64,000 nucleotides of DNA, from assembly GCA_965207595.1 (NCBI GenBank), contig CBDBMW010000012.1, positions 2,108,001 through 2,172,000 on the forward strand, given 5' to 3'. The stretch comes from JAGWAJ01 sp026707615 (GTDB lineage Bacteria > Acidobacteriota > Vicinamibacteria > Vicinamibacterales > UBA8438). Below are positions 51,135 through 59,119 of the stretch, piece by piece. Position 1 is the first letter of the stretch, and each line of letters starts with the position of its first letter. The notes under the pieces were generated by a model. That model did not search any database, was not told the origin of the DNA, and saw only the letters and a list, made by a program, of their open reading frames with translations. A program made the position numbers and the translations under genes.

Positions 51135-51531
51135 CTGGTCCCGCGTGCGCGTCGATCGCGTCGCCGATCTCGTCCACGAACGCCTCGAGGTCGCCCGCGA
51201 GTACCTCGAGGTCGGTGTCCCGCAACTCCGGTCCCGGCTCATCGTACGCCACATCCATTCGCAACCTGTTCAGTTCTTCGAGCGTGTCGCCGACGTCGCG
51301 CGACACGAGTCCGTCGGCGTGAAGACGCCGAGCCATCTCGGCCTTCTCGCGGTGGTTCTTCTTCCACCGCAAAGCGTGCAGCTCCGCCAGAGCCACGATG
51401 CAGTTCTCATAGGCGTAGAACGCCCACGTGACTGCTTGTTCGGCGTCGGGTGGTTCCCATGCTGCGACCTGGACTCGTTCCAATTGCCGGCGGGCACGAA
51501 CGATGTGCGGCTGAGCTTCGGCAACGCCCAT
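51127..51531 (-). CDS. HEPN-like protein, partner of the nucleotidyltransferase
   Basis: A 134-residue helical protein. WAFYAYENCIVALAELHALRW, KAEMARRLHADGLVSRDVGDTLEELNRLRMDVAYDEPG and the closing LEAFVDEIGDAI helix fit a HEPN four-helix bundle; the RLRMDVAYDEP region corresponds to the RX4-6H site but lacks the histidine (Y instead). This suggests an inactive or variant HEPN. Overlap of 8 nt with the nucleotidyltransferase gene supports a toxin-antitoxin-like or nucleic-acid-binding pair. Family call is moderate. Confidence 0.6.
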   Translation of the reverse strand: MGVAEAQPHIVRARRQLERVQVAAWEPPDAEQAVTWAFYAYENCIVALAELHALRWKKNHREKAEMARRLHADGLVSRDVGDTLEELNRLRMDVAYDEPGPELRDTDLEVLAGDLEAFVDEIGDAIDAHAGPDD

Positions 51532-51710
51532 TCCGGAACCTCGATCTCGGGTCTACGTTAGCTCTTCGGCTGGTTGGGCTCAAGGATTCCCTGAGTCCCG
51601 GCACCTGCGGCCCTTCCGTCGCGAGAGGGCTGACTCCGGGCTGTCATGCGGGGAGTTGGCAGGTCGTGCTACGGTGATTCGGAGGCGCTCCGACCCCGCC
51701 CGACGCACCG

Positions 51711-52460
51711 ATGCGGACCCCGCCCGTCGCCCAGTGGCTGCCGTTCGCCCTGCCCGGGGTGGCGCGTGCGCCCCGCCTGCCGCGGGCGCGCCGCGTCGTG
51801 ACCGCCGACTTCCCCGGCAACGCGTGCCCCGTCGGCAGCCGCGTCAGGTTCACCGCGCGGCGGCAGCCGCTCGGCGGCGTCGTGGCCGAGCTGCAGCAGG
51901 CCCGCGCCGTCGTCGCGGCGTCCGACGGCTCGCGGTGGAAGGTGCCCTATGCGCTGCTCACCGTGGTCGAGCGCGTTCCGGAGCGGGAGTGCACGCTCGC
52001 CGAGGTGGAGGCGCTGGCCCACGAGCTGATCGCGCGTCACGTCGCGGCGAGCGGGCTGGACGCCGACTGGAGCTTCGGTTTCGACCTCGCGACCTCGCGG
52101 GGCGGGGTGTGCCGGGCGGCGGAGAAGCGCATCGGACTGTCGGTGAGCTACTGCCACCGGGCGACGCGGTCCGAGATCGCCGACACGCTGCTGCACGAGA
52201 TCGCCCACGCCATCGTCGGGGTCCGCCACCAGCACGACGCGGTCTGGCGGGCGAAGGCGCGCGAGATTGGCTGCACGGCGGAGCGCTGTCACGCGGTGAA
52301 CCACACGCCCGCCCGCTGGGTGGGCGCGTGCGGCTGCGGAAAGCGCTGGCTGCGGCAGCGCCTCAGCCGTAACCTGCGCCTCGGCGCGCGGTGCGGAAGC
52401 TGCAACGGCGAGATCAGCTGGCGGCGGAACACCGACCTCGGACCGAACGCGACGTCGTAG
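51711..52460 (+). CDS. SprT-like zinc metalloprotease-fold protein
   Basis: A 249-residue SprT/Spartan-like protein. The zinc site is LLHEIAHAIVGVRHQHDAVW (HExxH with a downstream histidine). A C-terminal zinc ribbon has two cysteine pairs: GACGCGKRW and ARCGSCNGEI. The N-terminal 80 residues hold a small beta domain (CPVGSRVRFTARRQPLGGVVAEL split) that may be an SH3-like module and is not in classical SprT. Eukaryotic relatives digest DNA-protein crosslinks; bacterial function is unproven. The gene stands alone. Confidence 0.78.
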   Translation: MRTPPVAQWLPFALPGVARAPRLPRARRVVTADFPGNACPVGSRVRFTARRQPLGGVVAELQQARAVVAASDGSRWKVPYALLTVVERVPERECTLAEVEALAHELIARHVAASGLDADWSFGFDLATSRGGVCRAAEKRIGLSVSYCHRATRSEIADTLLHEIAHAIVGVRHQHDAVWRAKAREIGCTAERCHAVNHTPARWVGACGCGKRWLRQRLSRNLRLGARCGSCNGEISWRRNTDLGPNATS

Positions 52461-52608
52461 CCATCCCTGCCGCGCATCACGTCGCTTTTTCGCGGGATCC
52501 GCCACGGTCTTCCCCGGCAGATGGAATAATCGGGCGGTCGCGGCACGACGGGGCGCCGGCATGTCGGCGGGCGCCGCGTCGAGGCCGCCCACGGGGAGGA
52601 CAGATCTC

Positions 52609-53637
52609 ATGCAACGAATCAGCGCTCCCGTTGCCGCCGTCGCGCTCCTGGCCGGAGCCATCCTGCTGGTCCCGGCTTCCCCTGCCGCCGCCCAGTGCGA
52701 GCCGGACGGGGACGTGCAGTTCCTCTGCGGTCCGGTGAGCCCCGAGGACCTCGCGCCCGTGCCCGATACCCCCTGGGTCATCGTGTCGAGCATGATCGAC
52801 GGAGGCTCGCTCTACGCCGCCGACACGCGCGACCACTCTTCCACCGTCATCTACCCGGTCGAGACGTCCGAGCCGCGCCAGGACACCGCCACCTACGGCG
52901 CCTGCCCCGGACCGGTGTCGCGCGACTTCCGGCCCCACGGGCTCTACCTGCGCCCCGGCGAGGAAGGACGCCACACGCTGCTGGTCGTCGGCCACGGGGC
53001 GCGCGAGGCGATCGAGGTCTTCGAGGTCGACGCGACGGGCGAAGGCGCGCCGGCGCTGACCTGGGTGGGCTGTGCGGTGGCGTTGGAGCCGCTCTCCCTC
53101 AACTCCGTGGTCTCCCTGCCGGACGGAGGCATCGTGGCCACCAGCCCCCGCACCGGCGACATCTGGGAATGGGCCGGCGGCACGGACTGGACCCGCGTCC
53201 CCGGCAGCGAGGACATCGGGCCGAACGGCCTGGAGATCTCCCCGGACGGCGAGTGGTTCTACGTGGGCGGCTACGGACGCCAGGCGCTGATCCGCCTGTC
53301 GCGCGGGCGGACGCCGGTCGAGCAGCACCCCATCGGCGTCGACTTCCACATCGACAACGTGCGCTGGGGACCGGGCAACACCCTGCTCGCGGCCGGCCAT
53401 ATCGGTCCGACGCGCGAGGCGATCGGCGCCTGCATCCGGCAGGGCGAGTGCGAAGGCGTCACGTCGCGGGTGGCGCGGGTGGATCTGGACAGCCTCACCG
53501 CCGAGGAGGTGGTCCGCTATCCCTCGAACGACCTGCTGATCCTGGGGACGGTCGCCATCCAGGTGGGCGACGAGATCTGGGTGGGTCAGGTCGCGGAGGG
53601 CGACCGCATCGCCCGCTTCCCGGCGCCGGGCCGCTAG
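52609..53637 (+). CDS. Secreted beta-propeller protein, paralogue of 14156-15172
   Basis: A 342-residue exported protein beginning at ATG 52609 behind GGGGAGGA. After the signal peptide (ending SPAAAQ) it starts QCEPDGDVQFLCGPVSPEDL, the same as the protein at 14156 apart from a few changes, and continues with the same blades: LNSVVSLPDGGIVAT, IGPNGLEISPDGEWFYVGGY, TPVEQHPIGVDFHIDNV and SNDLLILGTVAIQVGDEIWVG. The pair is thus a two-member family. Likely SMP-30/strictosidine-synthase-type fold; substrate unknown. Its TAG stop is the first part of a GGAGTCTGCGCC hairpin. Confidence 0.72.
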   Translation: MQRISAPVAAVALLAGAILLVPASPAAAQCEPDGDVQFLCGPVSPEDLAPVPDTPWVIVSSMIDGGSLYAADTRDHSSTVIYPVETSEPRQDTATYGACPGPVSRDFRPHGLYLRPGEEGRHTLLVVGHGAREAIEVFEVDATGEGAPALTWVGCAVALEPLSLNSVVSLPDGGIVATSPRTGDIWEWAGGTDWTRVPGSEDIGPNGLEISPDGEWFYVGGYGRQALIRLSRGRTPVEQHPIGVDFHIDNVRWGPGNTLLAAGHIGPTREAIGACIRQGECEGVTSRVARVDLDSLTAEEVVRYPSNDLLILGTVAIQVGDEIWVGQVAEGDRIARFPAPGR

Positions 53638-53668
53638 GAGTCTGCGCCGTGGAACGGCGACGACTCCT
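53636..53668. repeat. Hairpin of the GGAGTCTGCGCC family at a stop codon
   Basis: Arms aggagtctgcgccg (53636-53649) and cggcgacgactcct (53655-53668), loop of five. The preceding T makes TAGGAG, and that TAG ends the secreted propeller gene. Further right, 53690-53720 (aggcgacgaatggtgggctag) resembles the segment beside repeat copy B near 60919. Confidence 0.6.
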
Positions 53669-53763
53669 GGAGGGTTGGTTGGGCACCAGGCGGAGCCGTC
53701 AGGCGACGAATGGTGGGCTAGTGCCGGCAGCGGCCCGGACCGCACCCGGGCGGGCCTGACACG

Positions 53764-54651
53764 ATGTCGGAGGTGGCGTCCGCCGCACGCGAGCTCGTGC
53801 GCCTGGTGCGGCCGCGCGACTGGCTGAAGAACGTCTTCGTGCTGCTCCCGCTGCCGTTCGCCCTCGGCGGCGGGAGCCTCGTGGAGCCGGCCGCGCTCGT
53901 CTTCGGCCTCGTGGCGATGAGCCTGACGAGCTCCGCCGCCTACGTCTTCAACGACTGGTGGGACGCGGAGCGCGACCGGCGGCATCCCCGCAAGCGGCGC
54001 CGGCCGCTGGCGGCGGGGAGCCTCCCCGCTGCCGCGGGCCCCGCCGTCAGCGCGGGACTCGCGGCGGCCGGGGCGTCGGCCGCCTACTTCGGGGCGCCCG
54101 CGCCGGCGGGGCTCGTCGTGACGGCGTACCTCGGGCTGCAGCTCCTCTACACGCTGTACGGGAAGCACGTCCCGCTGGTCGACGTCTTCCTGCTGTCGTC
54201 GGGGTTCGTCCTGCGCGTCATCCTCGGTTGCGCCGTGGCCGGCGTCCCGCCCTCGAACTGGCTGCTCCTCTGCTCGTCGTCGCTCGCGCTGCTGCTGGCC
54301 CTGGCGAAGCGGCGCGCCGACCTGGTCGAAGGGCTGGACGAGCGTCACCGGCCCAGCCTCGCCGGCTACAACCGCGCGTTCCTCGACCAGGGGCTGGCCG
54401 TGTCCGCAGGCCTGACGATCACCGCGTACGCCCTCTACTGCATGGACGCCGCCGTCCTGGCGCCCGGGCGCGAGTTCGCGTCGCTCCCGTTCGTGGTCCT
54501 CGGCGTGATGGAGTGCCTGCGGATCGTCCACGCCGAGGACGGCGGCGGATCGCCGGTCGACATGCTGCTCTCGTCGCCGGTGCTGCTCGCCTGCTCCATC
54601 GCCTGGGGGGCCGCGATCCTGCTGAGCATCCGGGTCTCCGTGGCGGTGTGA
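53764..54651 (+). CDS. UbiA-family phosphoribosyltransferase, decaprenyl-phosphate phosphoribosyltransferase-like
   Basis: A 295-residue integral membrane UbiA enzyme with eight or nine hydrophobic helices. The first metal-binding motif is NDWWDAERDRRHPRKRRRP (residues about 60-78) and the second is KRRADLVEGLDERHR. LVRPRDWLKNVFVLLPLPFA at the start is characteristic of the 5-phospho-alpha-D-ribosyl-1-diphosphate:decaprenyl-phosphate transferase (Rv3806c-like) branch. It would make polyprenyl-phosphoryl-5-phosphoribose on the cytoplasmic face. The next two genes resemble DprE1 and DprE2, which convert the product to arabinose, so the three form a pathway. The gap to the next gene is 16 nt. 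Confidence 0.85.
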   Translation: MSEVASAARELVRLVRPRDWLKNVFVLLPLPFALGGGSLVEPAALVFGLVAMSLTSSAAYVFNDWWDAERDRRHPRKRRRPLAAGSLPAAAGPAVSAGLAAAGASAAYFGAPAPAGLVVTAYLGLQLLYTLYGKHVPLVDVFLLSSGFVLRVILGCAVAGVPPSNWLLLCSSSLALLLALAKRRADLVEGLDERHRPSLAGYNRAFLDQGLAVSAGLTITAYALYCMDAAVLAPGREFASLPFVVLGVMECLRIVHAEDGGGSPVDMLLSSPVLLACSIAWGAAILLSIRVSVAV

Positions 54652-54667
54652 GCGGGGAGGACGACCC

Positions 54668-56011
54668 GTGCCGTCGGACGAAGCGACCATCGCCGGCTGG
54701 GGCCGGGTGAGCGCGCCCGGGCGCGAGCTCCGGTCGGACGATCTCGTGCGGCTCAGCGACGGCGCGACTCTTTCGCGCGGTCTCGGCCGTTCCTACGGCG
54801 ATTCCTCGCTGCCGCCCCCCTCGGTGCGCGCGGTGGCCGGCACCGTGCTCGGCGACCGCGTGCTGGCGTTCGATCCGGCGACGGGGAGCCTGCGGGCCGA
54901 GGCCGGCCTGAGCCTCGACGCCCTCAGCCGGATGCTCCTGCCGCGCGGCTGGTTCGTGCCGGTCACCCCGGGCACCGCCTTCGTGACGCTGGGGGGCATG
55001 GTGGCGGCCGACGTCCACGGCAAGAACCACCACGTCGACGGTTGCTTCGGCGCGCACGTGGAGTCGCTCCGGCTGCGGGTGGCCGACGGGCGCATCGTCG
55101 ACTGCGCGCCCGACCGGGAAGGCGAGCTCTTCCGGGCCACGATCGGCGGGATGGGGTTGACGGGGCACATCCTCGAGGTCGCGTTCCGGATGACGCGCGT
55201 GCCCTCGCCGTGGATTCTGGGCGAGAGCGTGCGCGCGGCCGGCATCGACGCCCTGCTGGTCGAGCTCGAGCGGTCGAGCGCCGCGTGGCCCTTCACCGTG
55301 GCCTGGACGGACGGCGTGGCGCGCGGGGCGCGTCTTGGCCGCGGCATCGTTCACCGCGGGCGCTGGGCCGACCCGTCCGAGGCGCCGACGCGCGCGCCCG
55401 CGCCCCCCCGGCCCGTGCGAGTCCCCTTCGACCTCCCGGCGGGGACGCTCAACCGCGCCACGGTCGGCCTCTTCAACGCGGCTCTCTACCGCGCGCACGG
55501 CCGCTCCGGGCACGGCCGCTCCGCATACCGCCGCGTGCAGTCACCCTACCGCTTCTTCCACCCGCTCGACCGCTTGGGGGACTGGTACCGCCTCTACGGG
55601 CGCCCGGGGCTGACGCAGCACCAGTGCGTCCTCCCGCAGGAACGCGGGCCCGCGGCGGTCCGCGGGTTGCTGGAGCTCCTCGCCCGCCGCCGCGCGTGCG
55701 TGCCGCTCTGCGTCATCAAGAACTGCGGCGACGAGGGCGCCGGAACGCTCTCGTTCCCCATGCGGGGGACGTCGGTGGCCGTCGATCTCCCGGTTGACGA
55801 CCGGACGCAGGGCCTCGTCGATGCGCTCAACGAGTGCGTGATCGAGCTCGGCGGGCGCATCTACCTGGCCAAGGACGCCTTCACGCGGGCCGAGCACTTC
55901 CGGGCCATGGAGCCGCGCCTCGCGCGCTGGGCGGCCGTGCGCCGCCGCTGGGACCCGGAGCTGCGGCTCCGCAGCGCACAGTCGGTGCGACTGCTCGGGG
56001 ACCCGGCGTGA
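54668..56011 (+). CDS. dprE1: FAD-linked oxidase, DprE1-like (decaprenylphosphoryl-ribose 2'-oxidase)
   Basis: A 447-residue protein of the DprE1 type, starting at GTG 54668 behind GGGGAGGA. FAD-binding segments are RGLGRSYGDSSLP and PGTAFVTLGGMVAADVHGKNHHVDG (in pieces), with GSFGAHV-like CFGAHVESLRL following. The C-terminal substrate domain has VQSPYRFFHPLDRLGDWYRLYG, LTQHQCVLP and LAKDAFTRAEHF, all features of DprE1. The lysine expected in the active site, equivalent to Lys418, lies in YLAKDA. It would oxidise the 2'-hydroxyl of polyprenyl-phosphoryl ribose, with DprE2 completing the epimerisation. Confidence 0.85.
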   Translation: MPSDEATIAGWGRVSAPGRELRSDDLVRLSDGATLSRGLGRSYGDSSLPPPSVRAVAGTVLGDRVLAFDPATGSLRAEAGLSLDALSRMLLPRGWFVPVTPGTAFVTLGGMVAADVHGKNHHVDGCFGAHVESLRLRVADGRIVDCAPDREGELFRATIGGMGLTGHILEVAFRMTRVPSPWILGESVRAAGIDALLVELERSSAAWPFTVAWTDGVARGARLGRGIVHRGRWADPSEAPTRAPAPPRPVRVPFDLPAGTLNRATVGLFNAALYRAHGRSGHGRSAYRRVQSPYRFFHPLDRLGDWYRLYGRPGLTQHQCVLPQERGPAAVRGLLELLARRRACVPLCVIKNCGDEGAGTLSFPMRGTSVAVDLPVDDRTQGLVDALNECVIELGGRIYLAKDAFTRAEHFRAMEPRLARWAAVRRRWDPELRLRSAQSVRLLGDPA

Positions 56012-56023
56012 CGGGGGATCGGC

Positions 56024-56098
56024 CGTGAACGCCGTCCTGCGACTTCGCCGCCTTGCGCGGCTCATCCTTCGGGACGCAGTGATGGGGGACCGGCCGTG
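56024..56098 (+). other. Short leader frame from a duplicated dprE2 start
   Basis: A GTG-initiated frame of 24 codons (MNAVLRLRRLARLILRDAVM and on), ending in a TGA that overlaps the GTG of the following gene as GTGA. Its first 5 codons are a copy of that gene's start: 56008-56040 matches 56079-56111 at 31 of 33 bases. Whether it is translated is unknown. Confidence 0.4.
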
Positions 56099-56836
56099 AA
56101 CGCCGTCCTGCTCGGCGCCACGCGGGGCATGGGGCGGGCCGTGGCGCGGCGGCTGGTCGAGCGCGGCGATACGGTGTGCCTCCTGGGCCGCGACCCGACG
56201 GATCTCGAGCGGTCCACCCGCGATCTCCAGGTGCGCGGTGCGTTGCCCGTCCCGCCGCCCGTGTTCCCGTGCGACCTCGCCCGCCCGGAGACGTTCGGGC
56301 CGGCCCTCGACGCGGCGGCCGCCAGCCTGGGCCGGCTCGACGCGATCATCGTCACGGCGGCCGACTTCGCGCCGCAGACGGAGCTCGAAGCCGACCCCGA
56401 GCGCGCCCGCTCGCTCGCCGCCATCGACTTCGCCAACACCGTCGGCTTCTGCGAGCACGCGAGGCGGCGCCTGCTCGCAGCGGGCGGCGGGACGCTGTGT
56501 GTCTTCTCCTCCGTCGCCGGCGACCGCGCCCGCTCGCCCGTCGTCATCTACGGCGCTGCCAAGGCGGGGCTGTCCGCCTACCTGGAAGGGCTCGACCACC
56601 GCTACCACCAGCATGGCCTGCGGACGGTCTGCGTCAAGCCGGGGTTCGTGCGCACCGGCATGACGGCCGGCCTCGATCCGCCGCCATTCGCCGGCGACCC
56701 CGAGCGCGTCGCCCGCCGCATCGTCCGCGCCATCGACCGCGGCTGGCCTGTCGTCTACGCGCCGCCCGTCTGGCGCTGGGTGATGCTCGTCGTCCGCAAC
56801 CTCCCGCGCGCCGTCATGCGGCGGGTCGAGTTCTGA
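56096..56836 (+). CDS. dprE2: Short-chain dehydrogenase, DprE2-like (decaprenylphosphoryl-2-keto-ribose reductase)
   Basis: A 246-residue SDR enzyme. The NAD(P)-binding loop is LLGATRGMGRAVARRL (residues 5-20), CDLARPE and VTAADFAP follow, and the active site is FSSVAGDRA plus YGAAKAGLSAYLEGL (Ser, Tyr-x-x-x-Lys). GFVRTGMTAGL and the C-terminal hydrophobic VVYAPPVWRWVMLVV match the DprE2 group. It would reduce the 2-keto intermediate made by the DprE1-like enzyme to the arabinose form. GTG 56096 starts the gene; a duplicated copy of the start lies 72 bp upstream. The trio suggests arabinose-containing envelope polymers in this organism. Confidence 0.82.
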   Translation: MNAVLLGATRGMGRAVARRLVERGDTVCLLGRDPTDLERSTRDLQVRGALPVPPPVFPCDLARPETFGPALDAAAASLGRLDAIIVTAADFAPQTELEADPERARSLAAIDFANTVGFCEHARRRLLAAGGGTLCVFSSVAGDRARSPVVIYGAAKAGLSAYLEGLDHRYHQHGLRTVCVKPGFVRTGMTAGLDPPPFAGDPERVARRIVRAIDRGWPVVYAPPVWRWVMLVVRNLPRAVMRRVEF

Positions 56837-56904
56837 CGGGGCGCGGGACCACGGGCAGGGTCGGGCGTTGCCGCGTGATTCGTCCGCGATGCATACTCAT
56901 GCAT

Positions 56905-57108
56905 ATGAGAACGACGCTCAACATCGACGATGCCTTGCTGCAGGAAGCCGCGCGGCTGACCGGGGTCAGTGAGAAGACGGCCCTGGTTCGCAGGAGTCTC
57001 GAAGCCCTCATTGCGCTCGAGAGTGCCCGACGCCTGGCGCTCCTCGGCGGCAGCGAGCCCGAGCTCCGGCCGGTCCGCAGGCGGCGCCCCCGGTTGGACA
57101 GTCGATGA
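56905..57108 (+). CDS. vapB: VapB-type antitoxin
   Basis: A 67-residue antitoxin: MRTTLNIDDALLQEAARLTGVSEKTALVRRSLEALIA in pieces gives the RHH DNA-binding part typical of the DUF2191/VapB group, followed by a charged tail. An ATG at 56899 in frame would add two residues. The stop overlaps the toxin start as ATGA. An ATGCAT-type repeat (atgcatactcatgcatatg, 56889-56907) surrounds the start and is a plausible operator for autoregulation. Confidence 0.8.
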   Translation: MRTTLNIDDALLQEAARLTGVSEKTALVRRSLEALIALESARRLALLGGSEPELRPVRRRRPRLDSR

Positions 57109-57458
57109 CTCTCGTCGACACGTCGGTGTGGGTGGATCATCTCAGGCGCGGTCACGCGCAACTCGGCGCGCTGCTCGAACGGGGCCACGTGCTCTGCCAT
57201 CCCTTCGTCGTGGGAGAGCTTGCGTGCGGCCAGCTCTCGGAGCGCGGTCGCATCCTGCGGATGCTCGGCATGCTCCCCGCGGCCCCGGTTGCCGACCACG
57301 GCGAAGTCCTGCGGCTCGTTCACGCGCGGCGGCTCCACGGACGAGGCCTCGGCTGGATCGACGTTCACCTGCTCGCCTCCGCGCTCCTGGCGAAGTGCGC
57401 GCTGTGGACACTCGACAAGCGACTCGGCGAAGCCGCGAGACAGGCCGGCCTCAGATGA
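57105..57458 (+). CDS. vapC: VapC-type PIN-domain ribonuclease toxin
   Basis: A 117-residue PIN toxin. The acidic active site is complete: LVDTSVWVDHLR (Asp5), GELACG (Glu38 region), WIDVHLLASALL (Asp near 87) and LWTLDKRL (Asp near 103). VapC toxins cut tRNA or rRNA and are held by VapB, whose gene overlaps by 4 nt. The 3' end overlaps the convergent permease gene by 8 nt. Confidence 0.87.
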   Translation: MTLVDTSVWVDHLRRGHAQLGALLERGHVLCHPFVVGELACGQLSERGRILRMLGMLPAAPVADHGEVLRLVHARRLHGRGLGWIDVHLLASALLAKCALWTLDKRLGEAARQAGLR

Positions 57459-58797
57459 AGCCCGCCGCCCAGAGGACGTAGACGGCGGCCATGGCGGCCA
57501 CGCCGTTCACGAACGTCACCCCGCCGAAGGAGACGAGCGCCGCCTTGAGCGACATCCGCGAGAGCGACGTGCAGACCCAGAAGTAGCTGGAGTTCACGTA
57601 CTTGATGATCATCGACCCGGCCGCGCCGGCCAGCATCGTGGCCTCGGGGCTGAGGCCGAGGGTGTCCATCATCGGTGCGGAAACGGAGGCGGCGGTGATG
57701 ACGCCCACCGTCGTCGAGCCGGTGATCATGTTGCCGGCCACGCCGAGCACGAACGGCAGGAAGATGGGCGGCAGGCCGGTGGCGGCGACCGCGTCGGCGA
57801 TGGCCTCGACGGCCGGCGTCTCGCGCAGGATGCGGCTGAGCGCGCCGCCGAGGCCGGTGACCATGATGATCATTGCGGACGCGCGGAGCGCTTCCTCGAT
57901 CCACTTGCCGGTGCGGGCCTCGGCCTGGCCCGCGGTGGTGTTCCGGTAGGCGAGCAGGATGCCGATGCCGAGGGCCACGACCGGCCAGCCGAGATAGAGC
58001 ATCGCCCGATTGACGATGTGCTCCTCCGGCAGCGTCAGCGCCGTCACGCTCTGGCCCGCGATGAGGAGCAGCGGGACGAGGATGGGCGCGTAGGCGCGCC
58101 ACGTCGACGGCAGCTCCGCCTCGCGCCCCTGCTCGATGAACGACTGCCCGACGAACTCGCGCGACGGGGGGGAGTCGATGCGCGGCCCGACCACGCGGGC
58201 GTAGGCCCAACCGGCCAGCGACGCGAAGAGCGTGACGATGCCGCCATAGAGGATGATGCGGCCGACGTCGGCGCCGACGAGCGCGGCGGCGGCGAGGGGG
58301 CCGGGCGTCGGCGGCACCATGGCGTGCGTGAGCTGCATCGCGCCGACGAGCCCGGTCGCCATGACGCTCATGTTCAGCCCCGCGTTGATGGCGGCCGAAT
58401 GGACCAGCGGGTTGAGGATGAGATAGCCGACGTCGGAGAAGATCGCCAGGCCGATGACGAAGCCGCTCAGCGTCAGCGCCAGGGGCATCCGCGCCTCGCC
58501 CACCCAGCGGATCATCGAGGCCGTGATCCGCTCGATGCCGCCCGTGTGCTTCAGGGCCTCCGCCAGGACCGAGCCGAGCACGATCACCACCGCGATGCTC
58601 TGAATCGTGCCCCCGAAGCCCTCCTCGAAGGCGTCGATGAACGCCTGCCGGTCGAGACCCGGGACGAGGGCCAGCAGGACGATCGGCACCAGCAGCGCGA
58701 GGAACACGTGCCACTTGAAGCGGGTTATCAGCAGGAAGAGCAACGCGACGACGGCGACGAGGCCCGCGATGGCGACGAAGGCGCTCTCGGTAATCAT
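57451..58797 (-). CDS. GntP family (gluconate:H+ symporter-like) permease
   Basis: A 448-residue polytopic membrane protein with about 12 hydrophobic helices (ITESAFVAIAGLVAVVALLFLLITR at the start, in pieces). GntP signatures are FEEGFGGTIQSIAVVIVLGS, LAIFSDVGYLILNPL, LTHAMVPPTPGPLAAAALVGAD and GNMITGSTTVGVITAAS. These transport gluconate or other sugar acids with protons. ATG 58797 is chosen; upstream sense is lost. In a cell rich in periplasmic quinoprotein dehydrogenases a sugar-acid importer is logical, because those enzymes make aldonic acids, but this link is inference. Confidence 0.85.
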   Translation of the reverse strand: MITESAFVAIAGLVAVVALLFLLITRFKWHVFLALLVPIVLLALVPGLDRQAFIDAFEEGFGGTIQSIAVVIVLGSVLAEALKHTGGIERITASMIRWVGEARMPLALTLSGFVIGLAIFSDVGYLILNPLVHSAAINAGLNMSVMATGLVGAMQLTHAMVPPTPGPLAAAALVGADVGRIILYGGIVTLFASLAGWAYARVVGPRIDSPPSREFVGQSFIEQGREAELPSTWRAYAPILVPLLLIAGQSVTALTLPEEHIVNRAMLYLGWPVVALGIGILLAYRNTTAGQAEARTGKWIEEALRASAMIIMVTGLGGALSRILRETPAVEAIADAVAATGLPPIFLPFVLGVAGNMITGSTTVGVITAASVSAPMMDTLGLSPEATMLAGAAGSMIIKYVNSSYFWVCTSLSRMSLKAALVSFGGVTFVNGVAAMAAVYVLWAAGFI

Positions 58798-59119
58798 GTG
58801 GATCTGTCCCCCCGCGGGCACCGCGCGCGGCCCAACCCGTCGCGGGCTCCGTGTTCGGGCCCCAGCCCCCACCGCGCCAGGCGGCGCAAGCTCCCAGGTG
58901 CCCGCCGACGGGCGGCAAGTGGCCGCGCATGCTACTCTCACCGGTGATTATCGTACGCGTTCGGCCGGTTGCGCGATGCCGTCGGCGGCCGATTCGACAT
59001 CGGTCCTGCCCGTTGCGCGCGCCCTGCCGGCTGCGTAGATTTCCGGCGCCCGCGACTGGCGGGCGCCGCCGTGCCGCCGATAGGACGGGCGTGGCCGGCT
59101 GCAAACCGGGAGGGGCGGA
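58798..59119. other. Intergenic region with a degenerate dispersed-repeat copy and a hairpin
   Basis: 322 bases without a gene. At about 58826-58893 lies a diverged copy of the 109-bp repeat (cccaacccgtcgcgggctcc onward). A perfect 10-bp hairpin (59044-59053 and 59059-59068, loop gactg) precedes the lytic transglycosylase by 52 nt. Confidence 0.6.

Noticed and set aside
57220..58947. A 575-codon plus-strand frame opposite the GntP gene
   Set aside because: Rich in Asp, Arg, Glu and His repeats, as expected from the antisense of a membrane protein; the minus strand encodes a normal 12-helix permease.
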